A DNA stretch of 64,000 nucleotides from Mucor racemosus (taxonomy: Eukaryota; Mucoromycota; Mucoromycetes; Mucorales; Mucoraceae), in assembly GCA_027405735.1 (NCBI GenBank), contig JAPEHQ010000024.1, forward strand, positions 620,001 to 684,000. Reading direction: 5' to 3'. Positions 35,620 to 46,940 of this stretch are shown here, one piece after another. The notes beneath the pieces are model-generated. The model ran no database searches. It saw only the letters and a program-made list of their open reading frames with translations, and was not told the origin of the DNA. The number at the start of each line of letters is the position of its first letter. The first letter of the stretch is position 1. The position numbers were made by a program, and so were the translations under genes.

Positions 35620-35790
35620 TAAGTTTCGGTTTTCGCCCTTTTATTCAGTTTCAATTCCTATTAGAACTGACGTTTAATAGAAATTGTAGTATAAATATCT
35701 TCAGGAACCGAGACCTAATAGTTCTTGGTTCCCTTTTCATTTTACAATAAAGACCCTACGTTCTCCATGATTGAATCACTACTAATAGTC
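35620..35790. repeat. Dispersed repeat, inverted partner of 17420-17640
   Basis: Contains AGTATAAATATC, CGAGACCTAATAGTTCTTGG and CCTACGTTCTCCAT, matching the other copy in reverse complement with moderate divergence. Confidence 0.45.
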
Positions 35791-35970
35791 TTTTTATGAC
35801 TTCTATATTTATAAAAATAAGATCTATAATATCCCCAATAACTCTCAGCAAGTTTAAATTTACATCATAACAATGGTCCACCCTTGCTTATTTAATTTTG
35901 ATGTCATGTCATTTTATAGCTAAAAACACTGATTGCAGTAAAATATGGGTGTAAAAAGCGATAAAGAATA

Positions 35971-36869
35971 ACGTGCCACCAGCTTTAAATCTGCACAAAT
36001 TTTAACTTTTTTTAAGAGCTATCAACTCACCCAAAACTAACGATACAATAAAAAAAATCCATAACAATCATTATTTAAACCTTTGTAAACAATTGTTATG
36101 GCTCGAATACTTAATTTTACTATAAAATCATTCTGTTGATAGCCCTTGAAAATAGACGGTATTTCAAAATTTAAGCTGTGTGCTCTTAGGTGAGGGTAAC
36201 TTTTGAAACAAGGATACTCTGTGACACATAACCTCCTTACCTTAAACCCAGCTTACGTAAGCAATGCGTGAAATCAGCATTTTTGCTATCAACTTTCCGA
36301 AAAATAAAGATATAATAAATCAGAGCCATAACAATCATTATTTAAACCTTTGTGAACAATTATTATGACTTTAATAGTTATTTTTATTATAAAATCATTT
36401 TACTGATACCCAAAATACCATTGCGAATGCAATTGGATCAAAATGTACTGTGGTGCTGCCAAGAGGGAAGCTCGTTTGCGATGTGACTATACATTCAAGT
36501 CTGGAGAAAAACATCCATTCTTTTCTGGATACCTCTGGTAACCTGACTCAAATCAGACATTATTTCAGAAGGTCGATGGACTACATCGAAGCTTATAGCA
36601 AATGTAGAGAAGTTGTCCAAGAAGTTAAGAAATTTGTCAAAAAAAATATTTATCTCACAGAAAATTTAGAATTCCTAAAGATTTGTTATAAAAATAAAAT
36701 GTTTGTTTAAACTTATTATACTTCTCAATCTCTCAAATAACAAATGAGCTACATTATCTGCCATGAGATGCCTCCAAAAAAAATATATATATTGAAATGG
36801 CGGAGTTCCAAAATAAATAAAAATTGAAACAAAATTAAAGTTTACACAGATTTAAAGCTGGTGGCACGT
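35971..36869. mobile_element. 899-bp TA-inserting element with terminal inverted repeats
   Basis: Left end ACGTGCCACCAGCTTTAAAT and right end (reverse complement) identical for at least 24 bases (through CTG), flanked by TA on both sides (35969-35970 and 36870-36871). The empty site is visible in the inverted paralogue near 38437, where GATAAAGAATACTGTTAAAA (reverse complement) has a single TA. The interior has a tandem-like duplication (36030-36155 and 36285-36412, each with CAATCATTATTTAAACCTTT) and an 86-codon frame at 36450-36710 without recognised similarity. TA insertion and TIRs suggest a non-autonomous Tc1/mariner-like element. Confidence 0.85.
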
Positions 36870-36871
36870 TA

Positions 36872-37320
36872 CTGTTAAAATCCTTCTTTATTAAAATATG
36901 GATAATGTGCAATAAAATGGTTATTCTACATCTCTATTTATATTATTTGGTGATTATTTACTATCTTGCAATTGCATTGCAATTGTCAACGATTCTATTA
37001 ATTTTTAGTATAAATGTTGGGTTGTTTGGTTATTGATTTGGTGGATCAAGAACGGTGTTTTAAATATAGTTTGTCAATCATGCTTTCAGAACAGCCCTTA
37101 CTTGTTCTACTTGATAAGAATTTACTTTTTGTATCTTTTATTTAGGATATCCCACATTACTTTAGTATTTTAGCATCTCTTATTTGAATATTATACCCTT
37201 GCTATCTTTATGCAATTGTCTATTTACTATATAGTCTTATCTTTGATAGCATGGTTTCAAATGAGATGACATTTGGTTTAGGTATTTTATGATGGGAATC
37301 TAGCTTAGTTCACTTCACTG
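36872..37320 (+). repeat. Inverted-repeat arm 1 (partner 37970-38440)
   Basis: About 430 bp that match 37970-38440 in reverse complement, for example GCAATAAAATGGTTATTCTA near 36911 against 38375-38395. The arms are separated by about 650 bp. The 899-bp TA element is inserted at the outer end of this arm. Either two head-to-head copies of one repeat or a large foldback element. Confidence 0.75.
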
Positions 37321-37969
37321 AGCTGATGCACAAAAAAACAAGTGGAACCAGCAACACGTGTGCTACAAAAACGTAATTACAAAAAGCGATGGGAAATACA
37401 ATTATAACTCTTCTAAGTTTATTAAAGGTATAAAGTAAAGCAACGATTCATCTACTCGATGGATCGTTGTGGTATTTATATTAAATGTCTAATTCAAATT
37501 ACTAATGCAGTAATTTGATCTTCTTGGTTTTAAAGCTGATGGGAAAAGGGATCAGCAATTACTAATTCAGGTTATACAATTATCTATGATTGTTGTTTGT
37601 GATTTTAAATTATTGTTAAGTTTCTATATTTCATGATCTTGGTTCTCATACCAGATTCATGTTATTCATTACTAATTCAATTTGATGTGTGAAAGACTGC
37701 CAGTAGTTCACATCAACGTGTAGTTGCAGGGAGAAGATACGAGTTTACTACGTTGGTAGCCTAGGAGTTCCTAGATGGTAGATGTTGTAATAAATCATAT
37801 ATATCCTATTTTTGTTATATATATATAGATTTTTTTTTATGATTTTTTTAATAAAATGTAATATTTTATAACCTATATTCATAAATAAAGCCAATTATTT
37901 CAACATTATTATAAAGATATGAACCATATATATCAAAGCATTTACAACCATTTTTAATGGATAAGCAAT

Positions 37970-38440
37970 GATTTGAGTGCTTTTTGCAGTGAACTAAGCT
38001 GGTTCCCATCATAAAATACCTAAATTAAATGTCATATCATTGGAACTACGCTATTAAAGATGAGACTGTATAGTAAATAGACAATTGCATGAAAATAGCA
38101 AGGGTATAATACTCGAATAAGATATGTTAAAATGCTAAGTAATGTGGGATATTCCAAATATAAAACACAAAAAGTACATGCTTATCAAGTGGAACAAGTA
38201 ATAAGGGCAGTTCTGAAAGCATGATTGACAGAATATATTTAAAAAAGCACCGTTTTTGATCCACCAAATCAATAACCAACAACGCAATATTTATATTCAA
38301 AATTAATGGAATCGTTGGCAATTGTATTTCAATTGCCAGATTGTAAATAATCACCAAATAATATAAATAGAGACGTAGAATAACCATTTTATTGCACATT
38401 ACCTATATTTTAATAAAGAAGGATTTTAACAGTATTCTTT
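37970..38440 (-). repeat. Inverted-repeat arm 2
   Basis: Reverse-complement partner of 36872-37320. It carries the unoccupied target site of the 899-bp element at about 38430-38445. The 37800-37960 spacer is very AT-rich (TATATATATATAG, TTTTTTTATG) and holds no gene. Confidence 0.75.
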
Positions 38441-39114
38441 ATCGCTTTTTTACCCCCTTATTTTACTACAGCAATACCTGGTGGCTCAAGTGTAATTTAT
38501 GCATTTAATTATCAAATGTATCGAATCAAGATAAAGTTGGTTGATTGATATAATGCATAATAAATACAATGTCATTTAATTGAATAGGTGAATGTAACTG
38601 TATAAAGTAAAGCTTACTTTTGAATGAAAATACTATTTATTTTGATTAACATCAATAGGTTCAAAAAACATAGTTAAGTGAATCATTGCTACTAAATTGC
38701 ATAATTTGATATGCATGCAGAAAACTCTTGAAGCATTTATTCTTTTTTTTTTTTTAGCAATGCTACAAATTATCGTTCAATATAACCGAATATTAATGAA
38801 TCAAATAAAATACAACTGGTAAAAAAGTGGTACCCAATGTACAGTATATCGAGGTCAAGATTGATAAAAAGTACATTCATTATGTGGTGGAAATCGCAAC
38901 ATTTTGATGGATACAAATTATAGGACCAAAATGTTGTGTTTGCCTCATGATTCTTAAAAGGATTTAAAAGCATGCTTCATCAAACTTACTTAGATGTTAA
39001 ATACTCACCATATGCTATTAGTATCATCTTGTTTTTATTTAACTGCTGTATTAGTAAAAATCAAGCTTTTCATAGCTAATAACAATAATGACAATGGGAT
39101 GTTTCTGATTTTAG

Positions 39115-39340
39115 ATTGACATTTATCATAAGGGAGGCTGATGATACGTTTGATGCTACTGTGGATGAAATCATACAATTTAATTTATAGAATTTGAATG
39201 CAAATACTGAGGAACCATTTGTAAGTGCTTAAATTGGTTCTAGTAATAAAGCTTTGAATAAATTGGCTTGGGACAAAGAGGGTAAAAAGGCGGCAATAGG
39301 TTCCAGTGATGGCCATGTTTATATTTATGAGGTTGGAGGG
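39115..39340 (+). pseudogene. Dynein intermediate chain-like WD40 exon in D3
   Basis: Preceded by a TTTTAG acceptor and ending at GTAAGAC. The frame reads FIIREADDTFDATVDE, NLNANTEEPFV, then NKALNKLAWDKEGKKAAIGS followed by SDGHVYIYEVGG. WDLNxxTEEP and ALNKLAWDKEGKK are recognisable last-blade motifs of dynein intermediate chains. In-frame TAG and TAA codons disable it. Confidence 0.65.
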
Positions 39341-40206
39341 GTAAGACTAAAACTTAATGTAAACCACCTTTAGTGCAATAATTATAAAGTAAGACTATAT
39401 TATCACCAAAGAAACTACGACACAATATTAACATGTATAAAGATTTACAGTAATAAGCTTGAACCAAGTGGGTACAGCATCATTAATTCTTGAAAAAGTT
39501 CTCAAGTATTATAAAATCTCTTATTTTTAAGACTTACTAGGCTTATAAGCGGAATATTAATTTAGAAAATTATTTTTGTCCAGATCATCAATTTTGACAT
39601 TTTTTAATTTTTTTTTTTTGGTTTTGCAAGTCTAGAGTTAATTTTACTACCAATTATAAAAACAAAAAATATACACATATGCAGAATTTAGCGCTCTATT
39701 TGTTCAATCAAAAACAACAAGCATTTTTATTGCAAAATATTACATGAAAATCCTTTAATCAAAAAACCGTTTTTGGGACAAAAGTACAAAATTTCATTAC
39801 TTAATATTTAATATTAAGCCTTTATAAAATGTGTACTAGTTATAGCTACAATTTTCTCTCACGATGTAGTATATTTAAACGTTGATTTTGGTATCAAAAC
39901 TTGATTTTTCTGTTTTTTGATCAAAATCATGAGTGTTGGTAAGGATAAAATGAGCCCCGAAAATGTCCGCTACAAAATCTGAATTTTCAGACCGTACATG
40001 TTTAAGTATAAGAAAAGTTGAAAAAAATGCCTTTTTATTTAAAACTTGATATACCATAGTGTAAGAAACTTATTAGCTGTTCGACATTATTGCTATGCTC
40101 AATTACGGCGTAACTCTGTGGGCTCCCTTTTTCAATTCTTTAATGAATGTATGACATGACAGATGGTTTTTCTAGTAGAAAAATGTATGCTTCTATAATA
40201 ACAGTT

Positions 40207-40479
40207 TGTAATGAGTCAAACATTTCAGTTTCATTCATGCAAAACCTTGCCTCATTCCTTATATAAATACTACAAGGAAATCATTACATGATCCCTTGTA
40301 GATTTATCTGTCTTGTTACACTCCCTTTACTTTTATTTATTCACTAATAAATATCTAATTTACAAATAAGAACACCAACCTTCATCAATTCAGTGATCAC
40401 TAATTTATAATCGCAAAAATAATATCTATCAGCATATTATCCACCTTTGTTGTTAGTCCAAAAATTATAGATCATTACA
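40207..40479 (+). mobile_element. Solo LTR, family B, TSD CAGTT, nested in D3
   Basis: A 273-bp element, TGTAATGAGTCAAACATTTC ... GATCATTACA, with inverted ends TGTAATGA/TCATTACA and perfect 5-bp duplications CAGTT (40202-40206 and 40480-40484). It has a TATATAAATACTACAAGG promoter-like stretch and an internal TGATCCCTTGTAGA hairpin partner. D1 and D4 have the uninterrupted sequence (AACAGATATTGCC-like). Confidence 0.92.
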
Positions 40480-41524
40480 CAGTTATTGCCTATTTTATTT
40501 AATTTATGGTTCATACGTTGTGATACTGCTTTTACATAGGCTGAAATGAGCAATTTAGCAGGGTTTTGATTGTGCTAAATAATATAAAGCCTTGAAAACC
40601 CTTGTCTACGTGTGTTGTTTCTCTCTTTTTGTTTTCGTATTCCAAGGAGATATTTACTGTTTGATAAGGCATATTAGACTATCAAGCTGGTATTTTTTCT
40701 TTTATCTGAATACGCATGCTAACAGAAGGGTCTAATGTTTTTCATATAAATAGCAGCCGTTATATTAGAGGCTGATATTTTCATTTAACCCCAATCTAAG
40801 ATCAAATATCATTATTTACTACTGTATTGTTGGACGTATTTCATGATTACCAGATAATCAAATCAAAGGCAATGATATTAATATCTACTCAATGGAAAAC
40901 TAGAACTGGCTACTACAGAACCACGAAATGTTCCAAAAGGGCGATAAAATTTCAAGTGATGATATAGAAACAAAAAAAAAAGAACCATCTAATGGCTTGC
41001 CTAATAACCATAGCTTTGATCGTCGTAGCTATAATTGAAAACAAATATTTTTACAATTGACAATCATAAACTAAAATAGTAAGTTTAAGCCAGGTTAATT
41101 TGTTTAAATTTTATGTGTGATAAACATCTATAATCTTAGATTTGGCTTGCATATAAATTTAAGCATTAAGTGTTATTTAAATTTATGCTCGAGCAAAAAC
41201 CATTATCCCTGTAACATTATAATAACTATAAACAAATTTACAAATGATGGTAATCGTAAATATATTGGCTCTTACATGTATTTCTCTACATCAGCAACCT
41301 ATTTTTTTAATTTTGCTTCCAATATTGGTGTTATATCAAAAGATATTAATACAAAAATACTCTATTAAAAGATACATTTTATTAATTCACTGATGCTTCA
41401 TATATATGTTTTATAGATAATTATATGATTATTAATATTATCAAATAATTGCCAGGTATTGAGGTACTCGATATGATTTGTTCCCAAATCATATACAATG
41501 GAATTTGTGGAATTGCGAATTTGT

Positions 41525-41822
41525 TGATCTATCAGAATTAGGAATTACCGAATTACCAATTTAGAACATCTGTCAAACCATGATGTTCAACATGCAAGTC
41601 AAGCAAGGTCATATTCCATGCGTCTATTATCATGCTACTAATTGAATCATAGAAGCATGATTCCAATATATCCACACAATATCCAAATGCTCATTCTAAT
41701 TATATTATCACTAACATTCAATACACTCATTCTATTAGTATATAAACCCCCTCTATAAGCTCATAATAAAACGGTACTTTTTGATTTGATTAATTTTATA
41801 CGATTTACCTTTCGATAAATCA
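41525..41822 (+). mobile_element. Solo LTR, family C, TSD TTTGT
   Basis: A 298-bp element, TGATCTATCAGAATTAGGAA ... TTTCGATAAATCA, flanked by perfect TTTGT duplications (41520-41524 and 41823-41827). TATATAAACCCCCTC near 41737 followed by AATAAAACGG looks like a promoter and polyadenylation region. Confidence 0.9.
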
Positions 41823-42067
41823 TTTGTGATTGTATCATTTGGATAAGATGTAGGATTGCCTATATTTCATAATTGCCAAGTGTTTCTGAGTGATCCTGGT
41901 ATTTGCTGTTAATGCTAGTGGTTATGTATGACATTTAATATGAGTTACTAAATGTCATGTCATGTTGGATTTTAATAATATTGTTCCTTAAATTCTGCAT
42001 CTGGGTAAACTTCTAATATATCGATTGGAAAGATTTCCGTCAGATTAAAAATTTCACATATATTTCC

Positions 42068-42330
42068 TCTCTCTATGGCTATTGATACAGTATCTGCCCT
42101 AAAATAAGAGTATTAATACCAGAATATCAGACCGTATAGATAGGTCTGGTATATATCGACTTCAAATTAGTTATAAAGCTTAAATCCCATAATCGCCGAA
42201 TTGATTTTTTTTTTGTATTCACAAGATAAATCCAATTGAAGACTACTCTACGTTTTTTGTTTCAATAAAAAATATTAATTTTTCGTCTAGATAATCAAAA
42301 TAATAGTTCATACTACAGCTTTCAACCTAA
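42068..42330 (-). repeat. Dispersed repeat R4, copy 2
   Basis: Reverse complement of 34584-34862 with very few differences. It lies between the two inverted family-C LTRs. Confidence 0.8.
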
Positions 42331-42550
42331 TATCAAATTTATCTGATTCAACCGCTGATGATAAACTAGCATCGAATTAGTTGTGTTGACTTGCAATAAA
42401 GTAAAGCGTTTTATCAAGTACGATGTTGGCGTACAATGTATATCAGTTAAATTGAACAGACAGAGATATGGTTCATGCAGAGATCTATGAATGTGAGAGG
42501 AGAGAGAAAGCTCAGATCTATAAACACAAAAAAATAACCTAAATTGTGAT

Positions 42551-42846
42551 TGATTTATCGAAAGGTAAATCGTATAAAATTAATCAAATGAAAAAGTACC
42601 GTTTTATTATGAGCTTCTAGAGGGGGTTTATATACTAATTGAATGAGTGTATTAAATGTGAGTGATAATATAATTAGAATGAGCATTTGGATATTGTGTG
42701 GATATATTGGAATCATGCTTCTATGATTCAATAGTAGCATGATGATAGACGCATGGAATATGACCTTGCTTGACTTGCATGTTGAACATCATGGTTTGAC
42801 AGACGTTCTAAATTGGTAATTGGTAATTCCTAATTCTGATAGATCA
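42551..42846 (-). mobile_element. Solo LTR, family C, inverted, TSD GTGAT
   Basis: A 296-bp reverse-complement copy of 41525-41822 with its own perfect 5-bp duplication GTGAT (42546-42550 and 42847-42851). The different TSDs show that the two family-C copies are separate insertions rather than the ends of one element. Confidence 0.9.
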
Positions 42847-43524
42847 GTGATGCTTCATCGACCTGTGTACGAGATTTTTTTGGGGCGATACCAGTTGGCT
42901 CAAGTGTTGCAATTTAGGCATTTAATTGTTAAATGTATCAAATCAAGGTAAAATTGATTGCTTGATTTAACGGATAATAAATGCAATGTCATTTATTGAA
43001 TGGGTGAATATAAATGTATAAAGCAAAACTTACTTTTGAATGAAAGCACTAATTATTCTGATTAGCATTAATAGGCTCAAAAAGCATAGTTAAGTGCAGC
43101 AATTACTGCTACAAAATTGTATAATTTGATATGCAGAAAACTCTTGAAGCATTTATTCTTTTTTTTTGGCAATGCTACAAATCATCGTTTAATATGACTA
43201 AATATTAATGAATAATCAGAGAAAACACAACTGGTAAAAAACTGCCACCCAATGCACATCGAGATCAAGATTGAAAAAAGATGTTGCATTTATTGTGTAA
43301 TAAAAATCGCAACGTTTTGATGGATAGAAATTACAGGACCAAGACGTTGTGTTTGCTTCAGGACTTTAAAAAGGGTTTGAAAGCATACTTCATCAAATTC
43401 ACTTAGATTTTGAATACTCACCATATGCTATTAGTATCATCTTGTTTTTTATACTATTGCTGTATTATTAAAAATCAAGCTTTTTATAGCTTATAACAAT
43501 GACAGTGGGATGTTTCTGTTTTTT

Positions 43525-43756
43525 GATTGACGTTTATCATAAGGTGGGCTGATGATACGTATGAGACAACTGTAGATGGAACAAGTCAAATTAATTTATG
43601 GGATTTGAATGTAAATACCGAGGAACCATTTGTAATTGCTTAAGTTGGTTATAGTAATAAGGCATTGAATCAATTAGCTTGAAACAAAGAGGGTAAGAAA
43701 GCGGCAATAGGTTCCAGTGATGGTCATGTTTATATTTATGTTTATGATATTGGAGA
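43525..43756 (+). pseudogene. Dynein intermediate chain-like WD40 exon in D4
   Basis: Best-preserved copy: FIIRWADDTYETTVDGTSQ then INLWDLNVNTEEPFVIA, a TAA stop, NKALNQLA, a TGA stop (in place of Trp), NKEGKKAAIGSSDGHVYIY and VYDIGE. The donor has mutated to ATAAGAC where other copies have GTAAGAC. Confidence 0.7.
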
Positions 43757-45728
43757 GATAAGACTAAAACTTAACGTAAATTACCTCTAGCGCAATATTA
43801 TAAAGTAAGGCTATATTATCATCAAATAAACTATAGCACAATATTAACGCGTGTAAAGATTTACAGTAATTAGCTTGAACCAAGTGGATACAGCATCATA
43901 AATTCTTGAAAAATTTCTCAAGTATTATAAAATCTCTTATTTTTAAGACTTATAAAGCTTATAAGCGGAATATTATTTTAGAAAATTATTTTTGTCCAGA
44001 TCATCAATTTTGACATTTTTTAATTTTTTTTTCTGATCTTGCATATCTAGAGTTAATTATACTACTAATTATAAAAACAAAAAATATACACATATACAGA
44101 ATTTAACGCTCTATTTGCTGAATAAAAAATGACAAACATTTTTATTGCAAAATATTACACGAAAATCCTTTAAGCAAAAAACCGTTTTTGGGACAAAAAT
44201 ACAAATTCTCACTACTTAATATTTAATATTAAGCTTTTATGAAATGTGTATTAGTCATAGCTATGATTTTCTCTTACAATGTAGTACATTTAAACGTCGA
44301 TTTTGGTATCAAAATTTGATTTTTCTGTTTTTTGATGAAAATCATGTATGTTGGTAAGGGTAAAATGAGTCTCGAAAATGTCCGCTAGAAAAACTGAATT
44401 TTCAGATTGTACGTGGTTAAATACAAGGAATGTCGAACAAAGAAAAAATAGTCTTTATTGAAAACTTGGATATATCATAGTATAAGAGACTTAGTCGTCA
44501 AATCTTGCTATGCTCAATGACGGTGTCGCTCTACGGGCTCGCTTTTGCAATTTTTAATGAATCTATGATATGACAGCCGGTTTTTCTGGTAGAAAATGCA
44601 TGTTTCTATGATAACAGATATTGCCTATATTGTTTAGTTTATGGGTTGGTGCGCTGTAATGCTGCTTTTACATTGGCTGAAATGTGCAATTTAGCAGGGT
44701 TTTAACTGCGCTAAATAATGTAAAGCCTTGAAAATCCTTTTTTACGTGTGTTGTTTCTCTCTTTTTGTTTTCATATTCCAAGGATATTATTCACCGTTTG
44801 ATAAGACATATCAGACTATCAAGCTGGTATTCTTTTCTTTTATCTGAATACGCATGCTAACATAAGGGACTAATGTTTTTAATATAGGTAGCAGGTAGAA
44901 AGAAGTATGTATTAGAGACTGATATTTTTATTTAACCGCATTTTAGGATCAAATATCATTATTTACTACTGTATTGTTGGACGTATTTCTTGATTACCAG
45001 ATCAAATCGAAGGCAATGATATTTATATCCATTCAATGAAAAGCTAGAACTGGCTACGAACTCACGAAATGTTCCAGGAAAGTGATAAAATTTCGAATGA
45101 TATAAAAACAAATAAAAAAAAAGAATAGCTTAATGTTCTGTCTAATAACCATAGTTTTGATTGTATATATACTGTACTCGAAAACAAATCTTTTTACAGC
45201 TGACGATCGTAAACTAAAATATATAGTAAGTTTAAACAAGGTTAATTTGTTTAAATTTTATGTGTGATAAAGTAACATATATAATCTTATATTTGACTTG
45301 CGTATAAATTTAAGTAGTAAGTTTTATTTAAGTTTATACTCGAGCAAAAACCATTGTTGCTGTAAACATAGCTATAAAAGTATTTACAAATGATGATAAT
45401 CGGAAACATACTGGCTCTTGGATGTATTCCTCTACATCAACAACGTATTGGATTGTATTGTCTATAATTTATATTAATAAAAACAAATATAATTTAAAAC
45501 CCCATTCCAGTAAAAAAAAATGCAATGGATTTTTGAGAATGGCACGATGCTCATGATGTACAAACCAATTTGTGCCTATACGATCAGCTCATTATTATGC
45601 TCATGGTCAGATTTTATTATTATGCACACATGGGATTAATAATGTTATGAGCACGGACAGAATATATAATTCTGCACATACAGGGTTAGCGTTGTGCTCG
45701 TGTGCAGTTTCTTTTGTTGTACCCATGT

Positions 45729-46076
45729 TGTTACGCCAGGAGATTATATCAATCTCAAAGCTAAAATATGTACTAAATCATTTAATAAAAATAAAGGAAA
45801 ACTGTTATAAAATGAAAGAGCACACTAAAACTAAAGAACTTTATTATAAGATCGAATCATCTTCTTTTATATTCACATTCTCTAATTATATGACCTGTTT
45901 AAAGGAGTCTATTTATATATATACATATATCCAATCAAGTCTAGGTGACACACACTAGTTCCACATTCTTGTATAAACGGAGCTTCATAACATAATACAC
46001 AGCAATGTAGAACTTAACATATCAAACTGTGCCGTAATCTTACCCAAGGAATGCACCCAGATCTGTGGATGCAACA
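45729..46076 (+). mobile_element. Solo LTR, family A, TSD CATGT, nested in D4
   Basis: A 348-bp element, TGTTACGCCAGGAGATTATA ... TGCAACA, with perfect duplications CATGT (45724-45728 and 46077-46081). The uninterrupted site is present in D1 at about 16849 (TGCCCATGTTCATC). A long open frame crossing 45572-45958 is a chance fusion of D and LTR sequence. Confidence 0.95.
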
Positions 46077-46374
46077 CATGTGCATACTGTTATCTTTTTA
46101 ACCATATTCACTGGGCACAACAGCTCAGGCTATAGTGTGAAGCCCACCTGGGCACCACAACGGAATCATCTTGTGCAGCGCAGGTCGGCGGTAGTGAACG
46201 ATGTTATTCGCTGAGCTCTTTTCAAGCCTCTCTGAAAAATGACTGAAGATATTCCATTATGTATGCCTTTATGTTACAATTAGTAATACTCTACTTGTTA
46301 CTTACTGGATGAAAACCAAAATTAAAATATGCCGACAGTAATATGGCTACAATCCAGTTTACATTATTAAATTA

Positions 46375-46840
46375 TTGCGTGTAGAAAGTGTCTCTCGTGT
46401 GCTTGTAAAATAAGGTATTCATAAAGAAAATGGATTTCCAAAATAGCACTAAAAATACTGCAGTAGAGAAAAGAAGAAAACAATTGGTAGTCTTTTGAAA
46501 GCTGTGAGTAGAAAGGTAAAACGAAAAAAAAAAAGGCGAGGGGGTGATTAGCTGCGCTTCTAGCCCGGCAAAGACAAGTTCCGGAGAAAATCTGCATACA
46601 CGAATTTCGAACCCATAACCTCTCCATTTGAACTAGCTGTAAAGCGCATAAGTCTAGCAACTAGGACAAACGTTCCCTCTATGTTTGCTTTTTTCAATTG
46701 CCGTTCTTCTACTTATCTGCTATTTTGTTTTTCTTGATTTGTGCAATATTGAGTAATTTGACTATATTTTTTTTCTTTGGTATACTGTATAATATTACTA
46801 CAGTATTTGTTGAGTATCAGCAGCAATTTGGGTTACAAAA
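46375..46840 (-). repeat. SINE-like dispersed repeat S, copy 2
   Basis: Homologous to 22400-22889 but without the hAT-like MITE. On the minus strand it carries a box-B-like GGTTATGGGTTCGAAATT at about 46620-46603. tRNA ancestry is an inference. Confidence 0.45.
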
Positions 46841-46940
46841 ATTTTTTTATTCCTGATCGAAATATAAAGAAAAGTCTGTTATTTTTGCCCTATATCATGT
46901 AAATATGCTAGGTATAATAGTGCAAAAGCTGACTTTATTT

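Larger units (their letters stand above)
38465..41310 (+). repeat. Dispersed repeat D, copy 3
   Basis: Same orientation as D4, with which it shares its left 1.2 kb beginning GGTGGCTCAAGTGT (38481) versus GTTGGCTCAAGTGT (42893). It contains the best-preserved 5' side of the dynein-like exon. A family-B solo LTR is inserted at 40207. Similarity to D1 and D4 ends near 41305. Confidence 0.85.
42890..46200 (+). repeat. Dispersed repeat D, copy 4
   Basis: The longest D copy. Its left part matches D3, its middle matches all copies, and its right end (45570-46200, ending near AGGTCGGCGGTAGTG) matches 16640-16975 of D1. Subtracting the nested family-A LTR and one TSD gives about 2.96 kb, a minimum estimate for the full unit. 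Confidence 0.85.

Noticed and set aside
38127..38399. 90-aa Leu/Ile-rich frame resembling a membrane protein
   Set aside because: It lies in the inverted-repeat arm, and its partner arm (36900-37150) carries frame-breaking changes. AT-rich DNA readily yields such hydrophobic frames.
45572..45958. 128-aa open frame, and similar frames at 25266-25496 (-) and 61002-61231
   Set aside because: The shared part lies entirely in the family-A LTR (TSDs verified), and the longest frame is a chance fusion of D4 with the LTR. It is not a gene.
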